NCBI RefSeq assembly: GCF_018130245.1
Contig: NZ_JAFCKP010000003.1
Coordinates: 62,001-126,000, forward strand
Reading direction: 5' to 3'
DNA from: Bradyrhizobium sp. SZCCT0231
Lineage (GTDB): Bacteria > Pseudomonadota > Alphaproteobacteria > Rhizobiales > Xanthobacteraceae
DNA: 64,000 bases
Part shown: positions 8,392 through 17,813 of the stretch, piece after piece
Numbering within the stretch: the stretch's first letter is position 1
Layout: each line of letters starts with the position of its first letter
Notes under the pieces: generated by a model
What the model was told of the DNA's origin: nothing
Seen by the model: only the letters and a program-made list of their open reading frames with translations
The model's database searches: none
Made by a program: the position numbers and the translations under genes

Positions 8392-9375
8392 ATGCCATCG
8401 GATCGACTGCACCGCTTCCGCGATCGTCTCGCTCTGCCGCTGATCGCGGCGCCGATGTTTCTGGTGTCGGGCGTCGAGCTCATGGTCGCGGCCTGCCGCA
8501 ATGGGGTGATCGGCAGCTTTCCCACCGCGAACTGCCGTGGTGCGGAACAACTCGATGTATGGCTCACCGAGATCGAGACGCGGCTGCGGCTGCACGAAGA
8601 CCAGACCGGCCGCATGGCAGCACCGCTCTGCCCGAACCTGATCGTGCACCGCTCCAACGCGCGGCTCGCGCAGGATCTCGCCGTGCTGCTGCGGCACAAG
8701 CCGGAGATCGTCATCACGTCCGTCGGCTCGCCTGCGCAGGTAGCGAAGCCGTTGCATGAGGCCGGTGCGCTGGTGCTGGCGGACGTCGCCTCGATCCGGC
8801 ACGCCGAGCGTGCGGCGGAAGCAGGCGCGGACGGGCTGGTGCTGCTCACGGCGGGTGCGGGCGGGCAGACCGGCTGGCTCAACCCGTTCGCCTTCGTCCG
8901 TGCGGTGCGCGCATTCTACGACGGCATCATCGTGCTGGCGGGCGGCATCAGTGACGGCTGCGCGCTGCAGGCCGCGGAAGTGCTAGGCTGCGATCTCGGC
9001 TACATGGGCACGAGGTTCATTGCGACGCGGGAGAGCATGGCGGATGACCGCTACAAGCGGATGCTGGTCGAGAGCAGCGCCGACGACATCCTGCTCACCA
9101 CCGCGTTCACGGGCCTCCAGACCAGCATGCTGAAGCCGTCGATCGTCGCTGCGGGTCTCGATCCAGACGACCTGCCGGCGCGCGGCGCGATCGACATCGC
9201 TGAGGACATCGACGTCGCCGCGCGCGAGAACCGGCCCAAGCGCTGGCGCGACATCTGGAGCGGCGGGCACTCGACGTCGGGCGTCACCGATGTGCTCGCG
9301 GTCGATGATCTCGTCGCACGGACGATCGCAGAATACCGCGAGGCAGGTGGGCGCGATCGCATCGGTCACAGTTAA
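8392..9375 (+). CDS. Nitronate monooxygenase-like flavoenzyme, paralogue
   Basis: The 327-residue NPD-family FMN barrel is paralogous to the protein at 6019-6987. Shared landmarks are PLIAAPMFLVSGVELMVAA at the N-terminus, EAGADGLVLLTAGAGGQTG, LAGGISDG, LGYMGTRFIAT and SSADDILL. A GGGAGG ribosome site at 8381 supports ATG 8392; the frame extends further upstream without a better start. The paired copies share C-terminal TSMLKPSI / NYLKPSI segments, so they belong to one subfamily. Substrate unknown. Confidence 0.8.
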   Translation: MPSDRLHRFRDRLALPLIAAPMFLVSGVELMVAACRNGVIGSFPTANCRGAEQLDVWLTEIETRLRLHEDQTGRMAAPLCPNLIVHRSNARLAQDLAVLLRHKPEIVITSVGSPAQVAKPLHEAGALVLADVASIRHAERAAEAGADGLVLLTAGAGGQTGWLNPFAFVRAVRAFYDGIIVLAGGISDGCALQAAEVLGCDLGYMGTRFIATRESMADDRYKRMLVESSADDILLTTAFTGLQTSMLKPSIVAAGLDPDDLPARGAIDIAEDIDVAARENRPKRWRDIWSGGHSTSGVTDVLAVDDLVARTIAEYREAGGRDRIGHS

Positions 9376-9474
9376 TCCCGCATACCTCCGGACCGGCCCA
9401 CTTAACGGCAGATTAACCATCGCCCGCCAAGAATCCCTCTCAAGGCCGCCAATCAGGACCGAGAGGGACAGGCG

Positions 9475-9723
9475 ATGGACTTCGATTTTCTCAACACCAA
9501 GACGGCGGCATCGCTGGACGAGATCCGCGTCCGCGTCGCCCATGCCCTGGCCCGCCACCCGCTGTGCCGCAACGTTCGTTTCGACATCCTCAGCGTCCCC
9601 CGGACCCGCCGCGGCGGCAACTGGACGGTGACGCTGCAATCGGTCGAGCCGCGTGCGGTCTGGGAGGCTTCGGAGATCGTGGCCGACATCCAGGACGCCT
9701 ATGATCTGGCGGCAGCGGCCTGA
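9475..9723 (+). CDS. Conserved-looking small hypothetical protein
   Basis: The 82-residue soluble protein MDFDFLNTKTAASLDEIRVR... has a GAGAGGGACAG ribosome-binding region just before the ATG, alternating helix and strand, and no signal peptide or metal motif. The core QSVEPRAVWEASEIVADIQDAYDL is likely helical. No family is recognised. It stands alone, about 100 bp from its neighbours. Confidence 0.55.
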   Translation: MDFDFLNTKTAASLDEIRVRVAHALARHPLCRNVRFDILSVPRTRRGGNWTVTLQSVEPRAVWEASEIVADIQDAYDLAAAA

Positions 9724-9825
9724 TTTCCTTGGGCTTTCCGGGCGATGTCGCCGCAGTCCGCGCGATTGCCGCCGCGATGGCACGGTTAAGCCTTAATTAT
9801 CGCCCAGTTTCCGGGCAGTGATCAC

Positions 9826-10560
9826 GTGGACTTGAAGTCGGACGCGGAGGGACGTTTGTCCAAAGCCATCACCATCGTCGCGCTGACCTGTTTCCTCGTC
9901 CTCGGCGCCGCCACCACCGCCATTCTCGGCCGCGACAGCGTGCCCAGCGTCAGCGCCGAGATGATCGCCCAGACGCCCCCGCCCAAGCCGCTCGCAACCA
10001 ACCGCGCTGCCAAGGCCGACCGTCTGGTTCCGACGCTCGCGCTGGCCTCGGCCGCGATCGAGCCGGTCCAGGTGGCCGCCGACAAGCTTGCGCAGGCGCC
10101 TGTCCTGACCGAGCCGTTGCGCCAGGCCTTCGCCGCCGCCACGCCCTCCGATTTCCCCATGCCGAAAGCAAGCGCGCACGAGGCGACCGAGGTCCCAACC
10201 GTCGATGTTCCGGCCAAGCCGAAGGTCGTCGCCAAGCCGCAGCCGCAGAAGTCCTATTCGCTGCTGTCCGACGTGCAGATCGCGGGCATCAGGGATCGCC
10301 TGAAACTGTCGTCGTCGCAGGAATATTACTGGCCCTCGGTCGAGACCGCGCTGCGCAACGTCGCCCGCAAGATCCAGGCGAACAAGCTGTCGAATCCGAA
10401 CGCGCCGCCCAGTGCGCAGATCGATCCGAATTGCGACGAGGTGCAGCAGTTGAAGTCGGCCGCGATGCCGCTGTTGTTCCAGCTCCGTGACGACCAGAAG
10501 GAAGAAGTGCGCAAGCTCGCTCGCCTCATCGGGCTCGAGAAGGTCGCGCAGCAGATCTGA
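9826..10560 (+). CDS. Membrane-anchored hypothetical protein with Spy/CpxP-like (LTXXQ-like) helical C-terminus
   Basis: The 244-residue protein has an N-terminal transmembrane segment (about residues 14-33, ITIVALTCFLVLGAATTAIL). A Pro/Ala/Lys-rich periplasmic linker (about 45-140) follows, and then a helical domain LSDVQIAGIRDRLKLSSSQ followed by EYYWPSVETALRNVARKI. This resembles the LTXXQ pattern of small periplasmic chaperone-like proteins. The start is GTG at 9826; a TTG at 9856 (LSKAITIV) is an alternative that keeps the membrane anchor. It is followed within 90 bp by another membrane-anchored Pro/Ala-rich protein. Function unknown. Confidence 0.55.
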   Translation: MDLKSDAEGRLSKAITIVALTCFLVLGAATTAILGRDSVPSVSAEMIAQTPPPKPLATNRAAKADRLVPTLALASAAIEPVQVAADKLAQAPVLTEPLRQAFAAATPSDFPMPKASAHEATEVPTVDVPAKPKVVAKPQPQKSYSLLSDVQIAGIRDRLKLSSSQEYYWPSVETALRNVARKIQANKLSNPNAPPSAQIDPNCDEVQQLKSAAMPLLFQLRDDQKEEVRKLARLIGLEKVAQQI

Positions 10561-10647
10561 TACGCGGTTCCCCCTTTGAGGAGCCGCGGCCATCAGGAAC
10601 ATCTGGTAATTCCCACGCGTTGCCCGCTCCAAAAGAGGAGTGGATGA

Positions 10648-11331
10648 ATGCGTGCCTCGACAGCCTATTTCGTCGGTGCCGGAACCATCATCGCGGCCAT
10701 CGCCATTGGTCTCGGCGGCGGCATCGTTGCAGGCAACATCATGAATCCGGTCGCGCCCAAGCAGGGCCCGGACACCAGCAAGGCGGCGCAGCGCACGGAA
10801 GCTCCCACGCCGGCGACCACGAACGCGCCGTCCGAGCGCGTGAACTATCTCACCGGCTCGCAAGCCTTCGGCGCGATGATCGCTGCGCCCGCCCAGGCCG
10901 AAGCAAAGCCTGAAGCCGCAAAGCCTGACACGCAAACCACGCAGGCGAATGCCGGACCGCCGGCGCCGCAGCCCTCGCAAGCCGCTGCCGTCGAGCCGCC
11001 CAAGCCCGCCCCTACATCGTCGCCACAGGCCGCAAAACCCGCCGAGCAGCAGGCCTCGACCGAGCCGTCATCCTCGTCGAATAACGCCTATGCCAAGGCG
11101 AGGGATTCCGACGTGAAGCGCGCCGCGACCGAACGGCGCCGAGCCGAGCGTCGCGAGCGCTGGGCCGAGCGCCGGCACCATGAATTCCGCGAGCCGCACG
11201 GCATGCGCGACCGCACCGATTGGGATGACGTCGCGCGCAACATCCGCGAGGATTCCGATGCGCGCGATTACGCGGGCCGGCCGCGCGGCGGCTTCCCCCA
11301 GATCCGGTTGTTCGGACCTGACGACGATTAG
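10648..11331 (+). CDS. Membrane-anchored Ala/Pro-rich hypothetical protein with basic C-terminal coiled region
   Basis: The 227-residue protein begins MRASTAYFVGAGTIIAAIAIGLGGG, a single membrane anchor. A long low-complexity Ala/Pro/Gln/Lys linker spans about residues 30-145. A strongly charged Arg/Glu helix (RAATERRRAERRERWAERR, about 157-175) and an acidic end (GPDDD) follow. A GAGGAG ribosome site is at 10634. Its stop is only 3 bp from the stop of the convergent oxidoreductase gene. No family recognised; a periplasmic spacer or inhibitor-like protein is possible. Confidence 0.55.
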   Translation: MRASTAYFVGAGTIIAAIAIGLGGGIVAGNIMNPVAPKQGPDTSKAAQRTEAPTPATTNAPSERVNYLTGSQAFGAMIAAPAQAEAKPEAAKPDTQTTQANAGPPAPQPSQAAAVEPPKPAPTSSPQAAKPAEQQASTEPSSSSNNAYAKARDSDVKRAATERRRAERRERWAERRHHEFREPHGMRDRTDWDDVARNIREDSDARDYAGRPRGGFPQIRLFGPDDD

Positions 11332-11334
11332 CGT

Positions 11335-12915
11335 CTAGCCCAGGATCGCCGCCGCGGCGCATTCGGCAATCAGGATCGTCGGCGTCTGGATATTGCCTGA
11401 GATCATGATCGGTATCACCGAGGCGTCGGCGACATGCAGACCGTCGATGCCGCGCACCTGCAATCGCTTGGGATCGACGACGGCCAAATCGTCCGTGCCC
11501 ATCCGGCAGGTCGAGGCGGCATGATAGAGCGTCGTGCAATGGCCGCGGATATAGTCGGCGATCTCGGCATCGCTGATCGCTTCGGCACTCGGCGTGACCT
11601 CGGTTTCGATCATCTCCTTGAGCGGTGATTGCGCGGCGATGCGACGGTTGACGCGTACGCCTTCGATCATGGTCGCGATGTCCATGCCGCTCGGGTCCGA
11701 CGCGAAATAGCCGGGGTCGATCGCGGGATCTTCGATCGGATCGGACGAGCGTAGCGTGATCTCGCCGCGGCTCTTCGGCCGCTGCAAGGTCGCATGCAGG
11801 GTGATGCCCGGCTTGGACGACAGGAAGCGGACATAGTCGCGGTGCGGGCTGATCGCGCCATAGAGCTGGAGATCGGGCTCGACCTCGGGGCGGCTGCGCA
11901 CATGGGCGCCGGCGGCGACCCAGGGCGAGGTGCGCGGACCGCTGCGGTGCGCCTGCCACTCTGCAAGGCTCGCCGCGAGACTTTCGTCGGTCCAGGCTCC
12001 GACGCCGATCCTCTCCTTCGTGTAGAAGGTGATCGGAATGTTGATGTGGTCCTGGAGATCCTTGCCGACGCCGGGCAGGTCATGCAGGACGTCGACGCCG
12101 ACCGCCTTTAATTCGTCAGCCGGGCCGACGCCTGACAGCAGGAGTTGTTGTGCCGAGCCGATGGCGCCGGAGGCGAGCACGATCTCGCTGGTGGCGAAGG
12201 CGCTCTTCAGTTGCCCATTGTCGAGATAGGCGACGCCGATCGCGCGGCCGCGCTCGATGATGATGCGAGTGACGCGTGCGCCGGTCTTCATGACGAGATT
12301 GGGACGCGCCAGCGCCGGGCGCAGATAGGCCTTGCCGGTGCCGAAGCGTTCGCCGTCCCTGATGACGAACTGGAAGAAGCCGGCGCCTTCCTGGGTGGCG
12401 CCGTTGAAATCGGGGTTGTGCGAAAGCCCCGCGGCCTGGGCTGCCTCCAGCCATTTCAATTCGTTGGGATCGACGAAAGGCACGTCGGCGACGTGCAGCG
12501 GGCCGCTGGTGCCGTGGAAGGGATCGTCGGCGAAGCGGGCATTGTTCTCGAAGGCGATGAATTTCGGCAGCACGTCGCTCCAGGACCAGCCTGCGCAGCC
12601 CGCCCGCGCCCATCCGTCGTAATCCGACGGCAGGCCGCGGATATAGATCATCGCATTCATCGCGCCGGAGCCGCCGACCATCTTGCCGCGCGGCCAGAAG
12701 ATGCGCCGTCCCCGGCAGCCTGCTTGCGGCTCGGTATGAAACCCCCAATCGACCGCCGTATTGAACATCGTCGGCCAGTCGGACGGAATGTCCGAGGCGG
12801 GCGGGGCAGCGCGACCGGCCTCCAGCACCAGAACCTTGCGATTTGGATCGGCCGACAACCGGTTGGCCAGCACACAGCCGGCCGAGCCGGCGCCCACGAT
12901 GATCGTGTCGTACAT
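11335..12915 (-). CDS. GMC-family FAD oxidoreductase (choline/alcohol dehydrogenase type)
   Basis: The 526-residue flavoenzyme has the N-terminal Rossmann motif DTIIVGAGSAGCVLANRLS and ending LVLEAG. The GMC signature GSGAMNAMIYIRGLPSDYD lies near residues 80-98, and ASGAIGSAQQLLLSGVGP is the second GMC signature near 250. The C-terminus has DASVIPIMISGNIQTPTI and the catalytic His region YHAASTCRMG. Members oxidise choline, alcohols or aldehydes. No betB or betI gene is adjacent, so choline is not assured. The start at MYDTI is preferred over an upstream MFAERSS. The gene follows a CadC-type regulator gene on the same strand with a gap of about 120 bp and may be its target. Confidence 0.85.
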   Translation of the reverse strand: MYDTIIVGAGSAGCVLANRLSADPNRKVLVLEAGRAAPPASDIPSDWPTMFNTAVDWGFHTEPQAGCRGRRIFWPRGKMVGGSGAMNAMIYIRGLPSDYDGWARAGCAGWSWSDVLPKFIAFENNARFADDPFHGTSGPLHVADVPFVDPNELKWLEAAQAAGLSHNPDFNGATQEGAGFFQFVIRDGERFGTGKAYLRPALARPNLVMKTGARVTRIIIERGRAIGVAYLDNGQLKSAFATSEIVLASGAIGSAQQLLLSGVGPADELKAVGVDVLHDLPGVGKDLQDHINIPITFYTKERIGVGAWTDESLAASLAEWQAHRSGPRTSPWVAAGAHVRSRPEVEPDLQLYGAISPHRDYVRFLSSKPGITLHATLQRPKSRGEITLRSSDPIEDPAIDPGYFASDPSGMDIATMIEGVRVNRRIAAQSPLKEMIETEVTPSAEAISDAEIADYIRGHCTTLYHAASTCRMGTDDLAVVDPKRLQVRGIDGLHVADASVIPIMISGNIQTPTILIAECAAAAILG

Positions 12916-13036
12916 TGACGAGCGCTCCGCGAACATTCACGTCGCGGAGTGCCTGCAAGATTCGTGCTTTGCGGATCGGCACACTGCAATTCCTCTCCCG
13001 ATCCACAAGGGGAGGGTATGCCGTCAGTATCGCGCT

Positions 13037-14593
13037 TTACTTCATGCCCGCACGGCGCAAGCCTTGGAGGTAATGCGCACGATCCTCTTCCCGCAGCATC
13101 GGCAGCTCGCGCGTGATCCAGGCAAGCGAAACCTCTGGCTGGGCGCGGCGCAGGCCGTCCAGAGCGGACGCCGCGAGTGCCGGATCGCCGAGCATGCCGG
13201 CGGCGGCCGTCAGCACGCGGTGCGCGCCGACGAAATCTCCGCGCTGGCGCATCGATTCTCGTGCCATCTGCACGGCGCCTTCGTAGTCGTGGCCGACGAA
13301 CCTTGCGTAGGCCGCAACCCCGCAATAGATCGCCGCGAGCGGGTCGCGCGGGCTCAGCCGCAGCGCGCGGCGGGCGGCGGCATCGCCATCCTGCCATCGT
13401 CCGGCATAGCACAGCGTCACGCCGTGGAAGGCGTGCGCCATCGCGAAATTCGGATTGAGCGTCAAGGCCAATTCGAATTCGGCCAGCGCGTCGTCGAAGC
13501 GGCGGCGGAACAGATAGGTGTAGGCAAGGCCGTGATGGGCCCAGGCATCCTCGCGATCGGCCTCCACGGCCGCGAGCGCCGCGCGTTCTGCGACCGGCAC
13601 GGTCGCGGCCATGTCGGTCCAGCCCATATGAGCGCCGAAGATATGGCTGGTCGCGAGCAGGCCCAGCGCCTTGCCATAGGCGGGATCGACCGCGACGGCT
13701 TCTTCCAGCAGCTTTTGTGCGGCGGCAGTATCCTCGCGGGTGATGCGCCAGTAATGCGACAGCGCGCGCATCACGAGGTCCCATGCATCCAGGCTGCCCG
13801 GCGGCTTCTGCTGGGCCCGGAAGCTTTCGGCGGCATAGAGCTGCGGCTCGATGGCGGCGACGATCGCCTCGGTGATCTCGTCCTGCACGGCGAAGATATC
13901 GGCGAGCTCTCGGTCGTAGCGTTCGGCCCAGAGATGGCTGCCGGTCGAGACGTCGTTGAGCTGGGCCGAGATGCGCACCCGCTCGCCGCTTCGCCGCACG
14001 CTGCCTTCGACCACGTAGCGCACCCCGAGCTCCCGCGCGACCTCGTGGATGTGCACGGCGCGGCCCTTGTAGACGAAGGAGGAGTTGCGCGCGACGACGA
14101 AGAACCAGCGCAGCTTCGACAGTGCGGTGATGATGTCCTCGCTGATGCCGTCGGAGAAATAATCCTGCTCGGCCTCGCCGCTCATATTGGTGAAGGGCAG
14201 CACGGCGATCGCGGGCCGCTCGGACAGCGCGAAGGCTGCCTGAGGCTGGGCGATACGGACCGGCTCCGGCAGAACCGCGCCGTGTTGTGTCTGGACATCG
14301 CCGACGAAGCGAAAACCCTTGCGGGTGATGGTGCGGATCAGCGCCTGGCTCGCTCCATCGTCGCCGATCGCCTTGCGCGCCGCGTTGATCCGGCTGGTCA
14401 GGGTGGATTCGGAGACGCTGCGCCCGTGCCAGATCTTGTCGATCAGCTCGTCCTTGCTGACCACCCGGTCGCGGTTCTGCATGAGGTGGACGACGAGATC
14501 GAAAACCTGCGGCTCCACGGCAACGGGAACCTGCTCGCGGCTCAGCTCGCGCAGGTCGGTGTCGAGAAGGTGGTCCCGGAACAGAAACTGCAC
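13037..14593 (-). CDS. CadC-type winged-helix regulator with TolB-like and TPR domains
   Basis: The 518-residue protein has an N-terminal OmpR/PhoB-type winged helix (residues about 1-100; VVHLMQNRDRVVSKDELID then WHGRSVSESTLTSRINAARK and RTITRKGFRFVG). A FlgO/TolB-like region follows (AIAVLPFTNMSGEAEQDYFS, about 128-250; GVRYVVEGSVRRSGERVRIS). The rest is TPR helices (LVMRALSHYWRITR, LALTLNPNFAMAHAFHG, RALRLSPRDPLAAIY). No receiver domain or clear transmembrane helix is seen. Start codon is GTG. Such regulators are widespread in Bradyrhizobium, often beside cyclases or transporters. Ligand unknown; control of the downstream GMC gene is inferred from position. Confidence 0.82.
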   Translation of the reverse strand: MQFLFRDHLLDTDLRELSREQVPVAVEPQVFDLVVHLMQNRDRVVSKDELIDKIWHGRSVSESTLTSRINAARKAIGDDGASQALIRTITRKGFRFVGDVQTQHGAVLPEPVRIAQPQAAFALSERPAIAVLPFTNMSGEAEQDYFSDGISEDIITALSKLRWFFVVARNSSFVYKGRAVHIHEVARELGVRYVVEGSVRRSGERVRISAQLNDVSTGSHLWAERYDRELADIFAVQDEITEAIVAAIEPQLYAAESFRAQQKPPGSLDAWDLVMRALSHYWRITREDTAAAQKLLEEAVAVDPAYGKALGLLATSHIFGAHMGWTDMAATVPVAERAALAAVEADREDAWAHHGLAYTYLFRRRFDDALAEFELALTLNPNFAMAHAFHGVTLCYAGRWQDGDAAARRALRLSPRDPLAAIYCGVAAYARFVGHDYEGAVQMARESMRQRGDFVGAHRVLTAAAGMLGDPALAASALDGLRRAQPEVSLAWITRELPMLREEDRAHYLQGLRRAGMK

Positions 14594-14792
14594 GTCGAAA
14601 ACTCAGGCCTCATTGCGAAATCGGGGCAAACAAACAAAATGAAATTTGGGTCGAAAATCGTGTGTCTGCCGAAGGGGGCGCTTGGTTCATCGCAATCGCG
14701 TGATGGCAGCCATGCCGTTTTCGGGCGGGAATACAACCGCAGCTGGAATGTTGCGGTCGGGGGTCGCCGAGATCTGCCACCGCAATCAATCC

Positions 14793-14949
14793 GTCACCCT
14801 CTGAGGTGCGAGGCGTAGGTTGCGAAGCAGCGTACGCGGAGCCTCGAAGGATGAACGGCCACGATGCAGCCGGGCCGTCCATCCTTCGAGGCCTCCGCTT
14901 CGCTTCGGCACCTCCAGCGACAACCGCTTCGCGGTTGCGCGGGGATGAC
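14793..14949. repeat. Intergenic palindrome, family G (GTCACCCTCTGAGGTGC type)
   Basis: A 157-bp inverted repeat occupies the middle of the 479-bp gap between the regulator and the lyase genes. Outer arms are TGAGGTGC and the GCACCTCCA segment, and a long inner stem pairs CCTCGAAGGATG (14842) with CATCCTTCGAGG (ends 14892). The rest of the gap holds no recognisable gene; 14594-14792 is an AT-richer leader region. Confidence 0.75.
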
Positions 14950-15072
14950 GGGCGATGGCGCGACGCTTGTCGGGCGGGACGAATGTATGGCGAAACTGCG
15001 AATGTCCATTGCCGAGCTGTGCGGCCTGCGTAAGCTAGCGCCACACAAAACGCCAGCCACGAAGAAACGCCC

Positions 15073-16434
15073 ATGCCTGCTTTCCCCGCGTCCACCACCG
15101 TGCTCGACTCCATGCTGTTCCGCGATGCCTTCGGCACGCCTGAGATGCGCGAGGTGTTCTCCGACGTCGCGACGGTCGCGCGCTATGCCGAGGTCGAGGT
15201 GGCGCTGGCGAAGGCGGAGGCGAAGTGCGGCGTGATCCCACACGAGGCGGCCGCAGCGATCGCGGCGCTGACCGACGTTGCCGCACTGGATTTCGATCTG
15301 CTCAGGCAGGAGACCGACGTCGTCGGCTATCCGATCCTTCCTTTGGTGCATCAGATGGTGAAGCAGTGCGGCGAGGCCGGCCGCTACGTGCATTGGGGTG
15401 CCACCACGCAAGACATCATGGACACCGCCTTGGTGCTGCAACTGCGCGCCGCGCTCGAGATCATCGAACGCGACATCGCCGAGCTGCGCAAGATCCTGGC
15501 TGATCTGTCGAAGCGCCATCGCGACACGGCGATGGCGGGCCGAACCCATCTCCAGCAGGCGCTGCCGGTGACCTTCGGCTACAAGACCGCGATCTGGCTC
15601 GCGATGTTCGATCGCCACGCCGAGCGGCTGGCGCAGCTGAAGCCGCGCGTGCTGGTGGGCCAGTTCGCCGGCGCTGCCGGCACGCTGGCCTCGCTTGGCG
15701 ACAAGGGATTCGAGGTGCAGGAGGCGCTCTGCGCCGAGCTGAAGCTCGGCGTTCCCGCCTCGACCTGGCACGTCGCGCGCGACGGCTTTGCGGAAGGTGT
15801 GAACTTCCTCGCCCTCGTCACCGGCTCGCTCGGCAAGATCGCGCTCGACATCATGATCATGGCCTCGACCGAGTTCGCCGAGGTCTACGAGCCCTTCGTC
15901 AAGGGGCGCGGGGCCTCCTCGACCATGCCGCAGAAGCGCAACCCGATTTCATCGGAACTGATGCTTGCGGCATCCAAGGCGGTGCGCCAGCATGCCGGCC
16001 TGATGCTCGACGCCATGGTGCAGGATTTCGAGCGTGCCACCGGTCCCTGGCACGCCGAATGGATGGCGATCCCCGAAAGCTTCGTGCTGACCGCCGGCGC
16101 GCTGCACCAGGCGAAGTTCGCGCTCGCGGGCCTCATCGTGGACGAGGCGAAGATGAACGACAATCTCGCCATCAGCCGCGGCCTGATTGTGGCCGAAGCG
16201 GTCATGATGGGGCTCGCGCCGCAGATCGGCCGGCAGGAGGCGCATGACGTCGTCTATGACGCCTGCCGCCACGCCAACGAGAAGGGAATGAGCCTTGCTG
16301 ATGCGCTGTCCTTGGATTCACGGATATCGAGCCGCATCGACCGCGCCACAATCGAGGCGCTCACCTCACCGAAAAATTACCTCGGGCTTGCACCGGCCAT
16401 GGTCGACCGGGTGCTGAAATCGGCAACGCGTTGA
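15073..16434 (+). CDS. PcaB / adenylosuccinate lyase superfamily protein (3-carboxymuconate cycloisomerase-like)
   Basis: The 453-residue fumarase/aspartase-fold enzyme has the signature GRGASSTMPQKRNPIS (about residues 278-293) with the Ser-Ser-x-Met loop, and HWGATTQDIMDTA (about 110) and AGRTHLQQALPVTFGYK (about 155). The pattern is nearest to PcaB-type 3-carboxy-cis,cis-muconate cycloisomerases and adenylosuccinate lyases. There is no purB or pca operon next to it, so substrate assignment stays open. It is followed at about 110 bp by an aminopeptidase gene on the same strand. The start matches a common family start (MP...TVLDSMLFRDAFG). Confidence 0.8.
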   Translation: MPAFPASTTVLDSMLFRDAFGTPEMREVFSDVATVARYAEVEVALAKAEAKCGVIPHEAAAAIAALTDVAALDFDLLRQETDVVGYPILPLVHQMVKQCGEAGRYVHWGATTQDIMDTALVLQLRAALEIIERDIAELRKILADLSKRHRDTAMAGRTHLQQALPVTFGYKTAIWLAMFDRHAERLAQLKPRVLVGQFAGAAGTLASLGDKGFEVQEALCAELKLGVPASTWHVARDGFAEGVNFLALVTGSLGKIALDIMIMASTEFAEVYEPFVKGRGASSTMPQKRNPISSELMLAASKAVRQHAGLMLDAMVQDFERATGPWHAEWMAIPESFVLTAGALHQAKFALAGLIVDEAKMNDNLAISRGLIVAEAVMMGLAPQIGRQEAHDVVYDACRHANEKGMSLADALSLDSRISSRIDRATIEALTSPKNYLGLAPAMVDRVLKSATR

Positions 16435-16547
16435 AAACCAAAATGGGTGAAACTGCGTATCTTTCGTGCATCGCAAGACGCTCGCACACTTGTGTCTTGC
16501 GATGCTAGACTTAGATTGAGCGAGAGACTTTCGGCAGAGGGCCCGGC

Positions 16548-17804
16548 ATGACTGATCAACGCAATACTTCCACTCCCGTCGATCCCGCGAAGCTCGACCG
16601 GCTGGCCGAGGTGGCGGTGAAGGTGGGCCTGGGCTTGCGGCCGGGACAGGACCTGCTCTTGACCGCGCCCGCGATTGCACTGCCGCTGGTGCGGCGGATC
16701 GCCGTGCATGCCTACAAGGCCGGCGCGGGCCTCGTGACGCCGATCCTGTCGGACGAGGAGATGACGCTGGCGCGCTACCGCCACGGCCACGACAACAGTT
16801 TCGATCGTGCCGCCGGCTGGCTTTACGAGGGCATGGCCAAGGCGTTCTCGGACAACACCGCACGGCTCGCCATCGTCGGCGACAACCCGATGTTGCTGTC
16901 GGGCGAGGATCCATCGAAAGTGGCACGCGCCAGCAAGGCGAATTCGATGGCCTATCAGCCCGCGCTGGAGAAGATCGTCAATTTCGACACCAACTGGAAC
17001 ATCATCGCCTATCCGAGCCCGTCCTGGGCGAGGCTGGTGTTCCCTGACGATCCCGAGGACGTCGCGGTCGGCAAGCTCGCGGATGCGATCTTCGCCGCGT
17101 CCCGCGTCGATCGCGAGGACGCGATCGGCAATTGGGCGAGCCACAATGCGGTGCTGCGCGAGCGCACCAACTGGCTCAACGGCCAGCGCTTTCGCGCGCT
17201 GCAATACTCGGGTCCGGGCACCGACCTCACCATCGGCCTTGCCGACGGCCACGAATGGGAAGGCGGGGCCTCGCTGTCCAAGAACGGCATCAGCTGCAAC
17301 GCCAATATTCCGACCGAAGAGGTCTTCACCACCCCGCATTGCCGCCGCGTCTACGGCCATGTCGTGAGCTCGAAGCCGCTGTCCTATCAGGGCACGCTGA
17401 TCGACAACATCGCGGTGCGCTTCGAGGACGGCAAGATCGTCGACGCAAAGGCCTCGCGCGGCGCCGAGGTGCTGAACAAGGTGCTCGACACCGACGAGGG
17501 CGCTCGGCGCCTCGGCGAGGTGGCGCTGGTGCCGCATTCCTCGCCGATCTCGCAGAGCGGCCTGTTGTTCTACAACACGCTGTTCGACGAGAACGCAGCG
17601 TCTCACATTGCGCTCGGCCAGTGCTATTCGAAATGCTTCGTCAACGGCGCCCAGCTCACGCCGCAGCAGATCGCGGCGCAAGGCGGCAACCAGAGCCTGA
17701 TCCATATCGACTGGATGATCGGCTCGGCCGAGACCGACATCGACGGCATTTTGGCCGACGGCAGCAAGGTGCCCGTGTTCCGCAAGGGCGAGTGGGCGAA
17801 GTAA
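16548..17804 (+). CDS. M29-family metallo-aminopeptidase (AmpS / aminopeptidase T type)
   Basis: The 418-residue cytosolic enzyme has the expected metal-ligand order: NIPTEEVFTTP (Glu), RRLGEVALVPHSSPIS (Glu), LFYNTLFDENAASHIALG (Tyr, His) and NQSLIHIDWMIGS (His-x-Asp). These are the di-metal ligands of peptidase family M29, which removes N-terminal residues. N-terminal residues about 15-120 form the family's Rossmann-like part. The upstream gap is AT-richer. It may be co-expressed with the PcaB-like lyase, but about 110 bp separate them. It ends just before a family A-like palindrome. Confidence 0.87.
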   Translation: MTDQRNTSTPVDPAKLDRLAEVAVKVGLGLRPGQDLLLTAPAIALPLVRRIAVHAYKAGAGLVTPILSDEEMTLARYRHGHDNSFDRAAGWLYEGMAKAFSDNTARLAIVGDNPMLLSGEDPSKVARASKANSMAYQPALEKIVNFDTNWNIIAYPSPSWARLVFPDDPEDVAVGKLADAIFAASRVDREDAIGNWASHNAVLRERTNWLNGQRFRALQYSGPGTDLTIGLADGHEWEGGASLSKNGISCNANIPTEEVFTTPHCRRVYGHVVSSKPLSYQGTLIDNIAVRFEDGKIVDAKASRGAEVLNKVLDTDEGARRLGEVALVPHSSPISQSGLLFYNTLFDENAASHIALGQCYSKCFVNGAQLTPQQIAAQGGNQSLIHIDWMIGSAETDIDGILADGSKVPVFRKGEWAK

Positions 17805-17813
17805 CGCGCTACT

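Noticed and set aside
12761-14818. A 685-codon plus-strand frame across the CadC-type regulator and part of the GMC gene
   Set aside because: The minus strand has the wHTH, TolB-like, TPR and GMC motifs; the plus frame is low in hydrophobic order and spans two genes.
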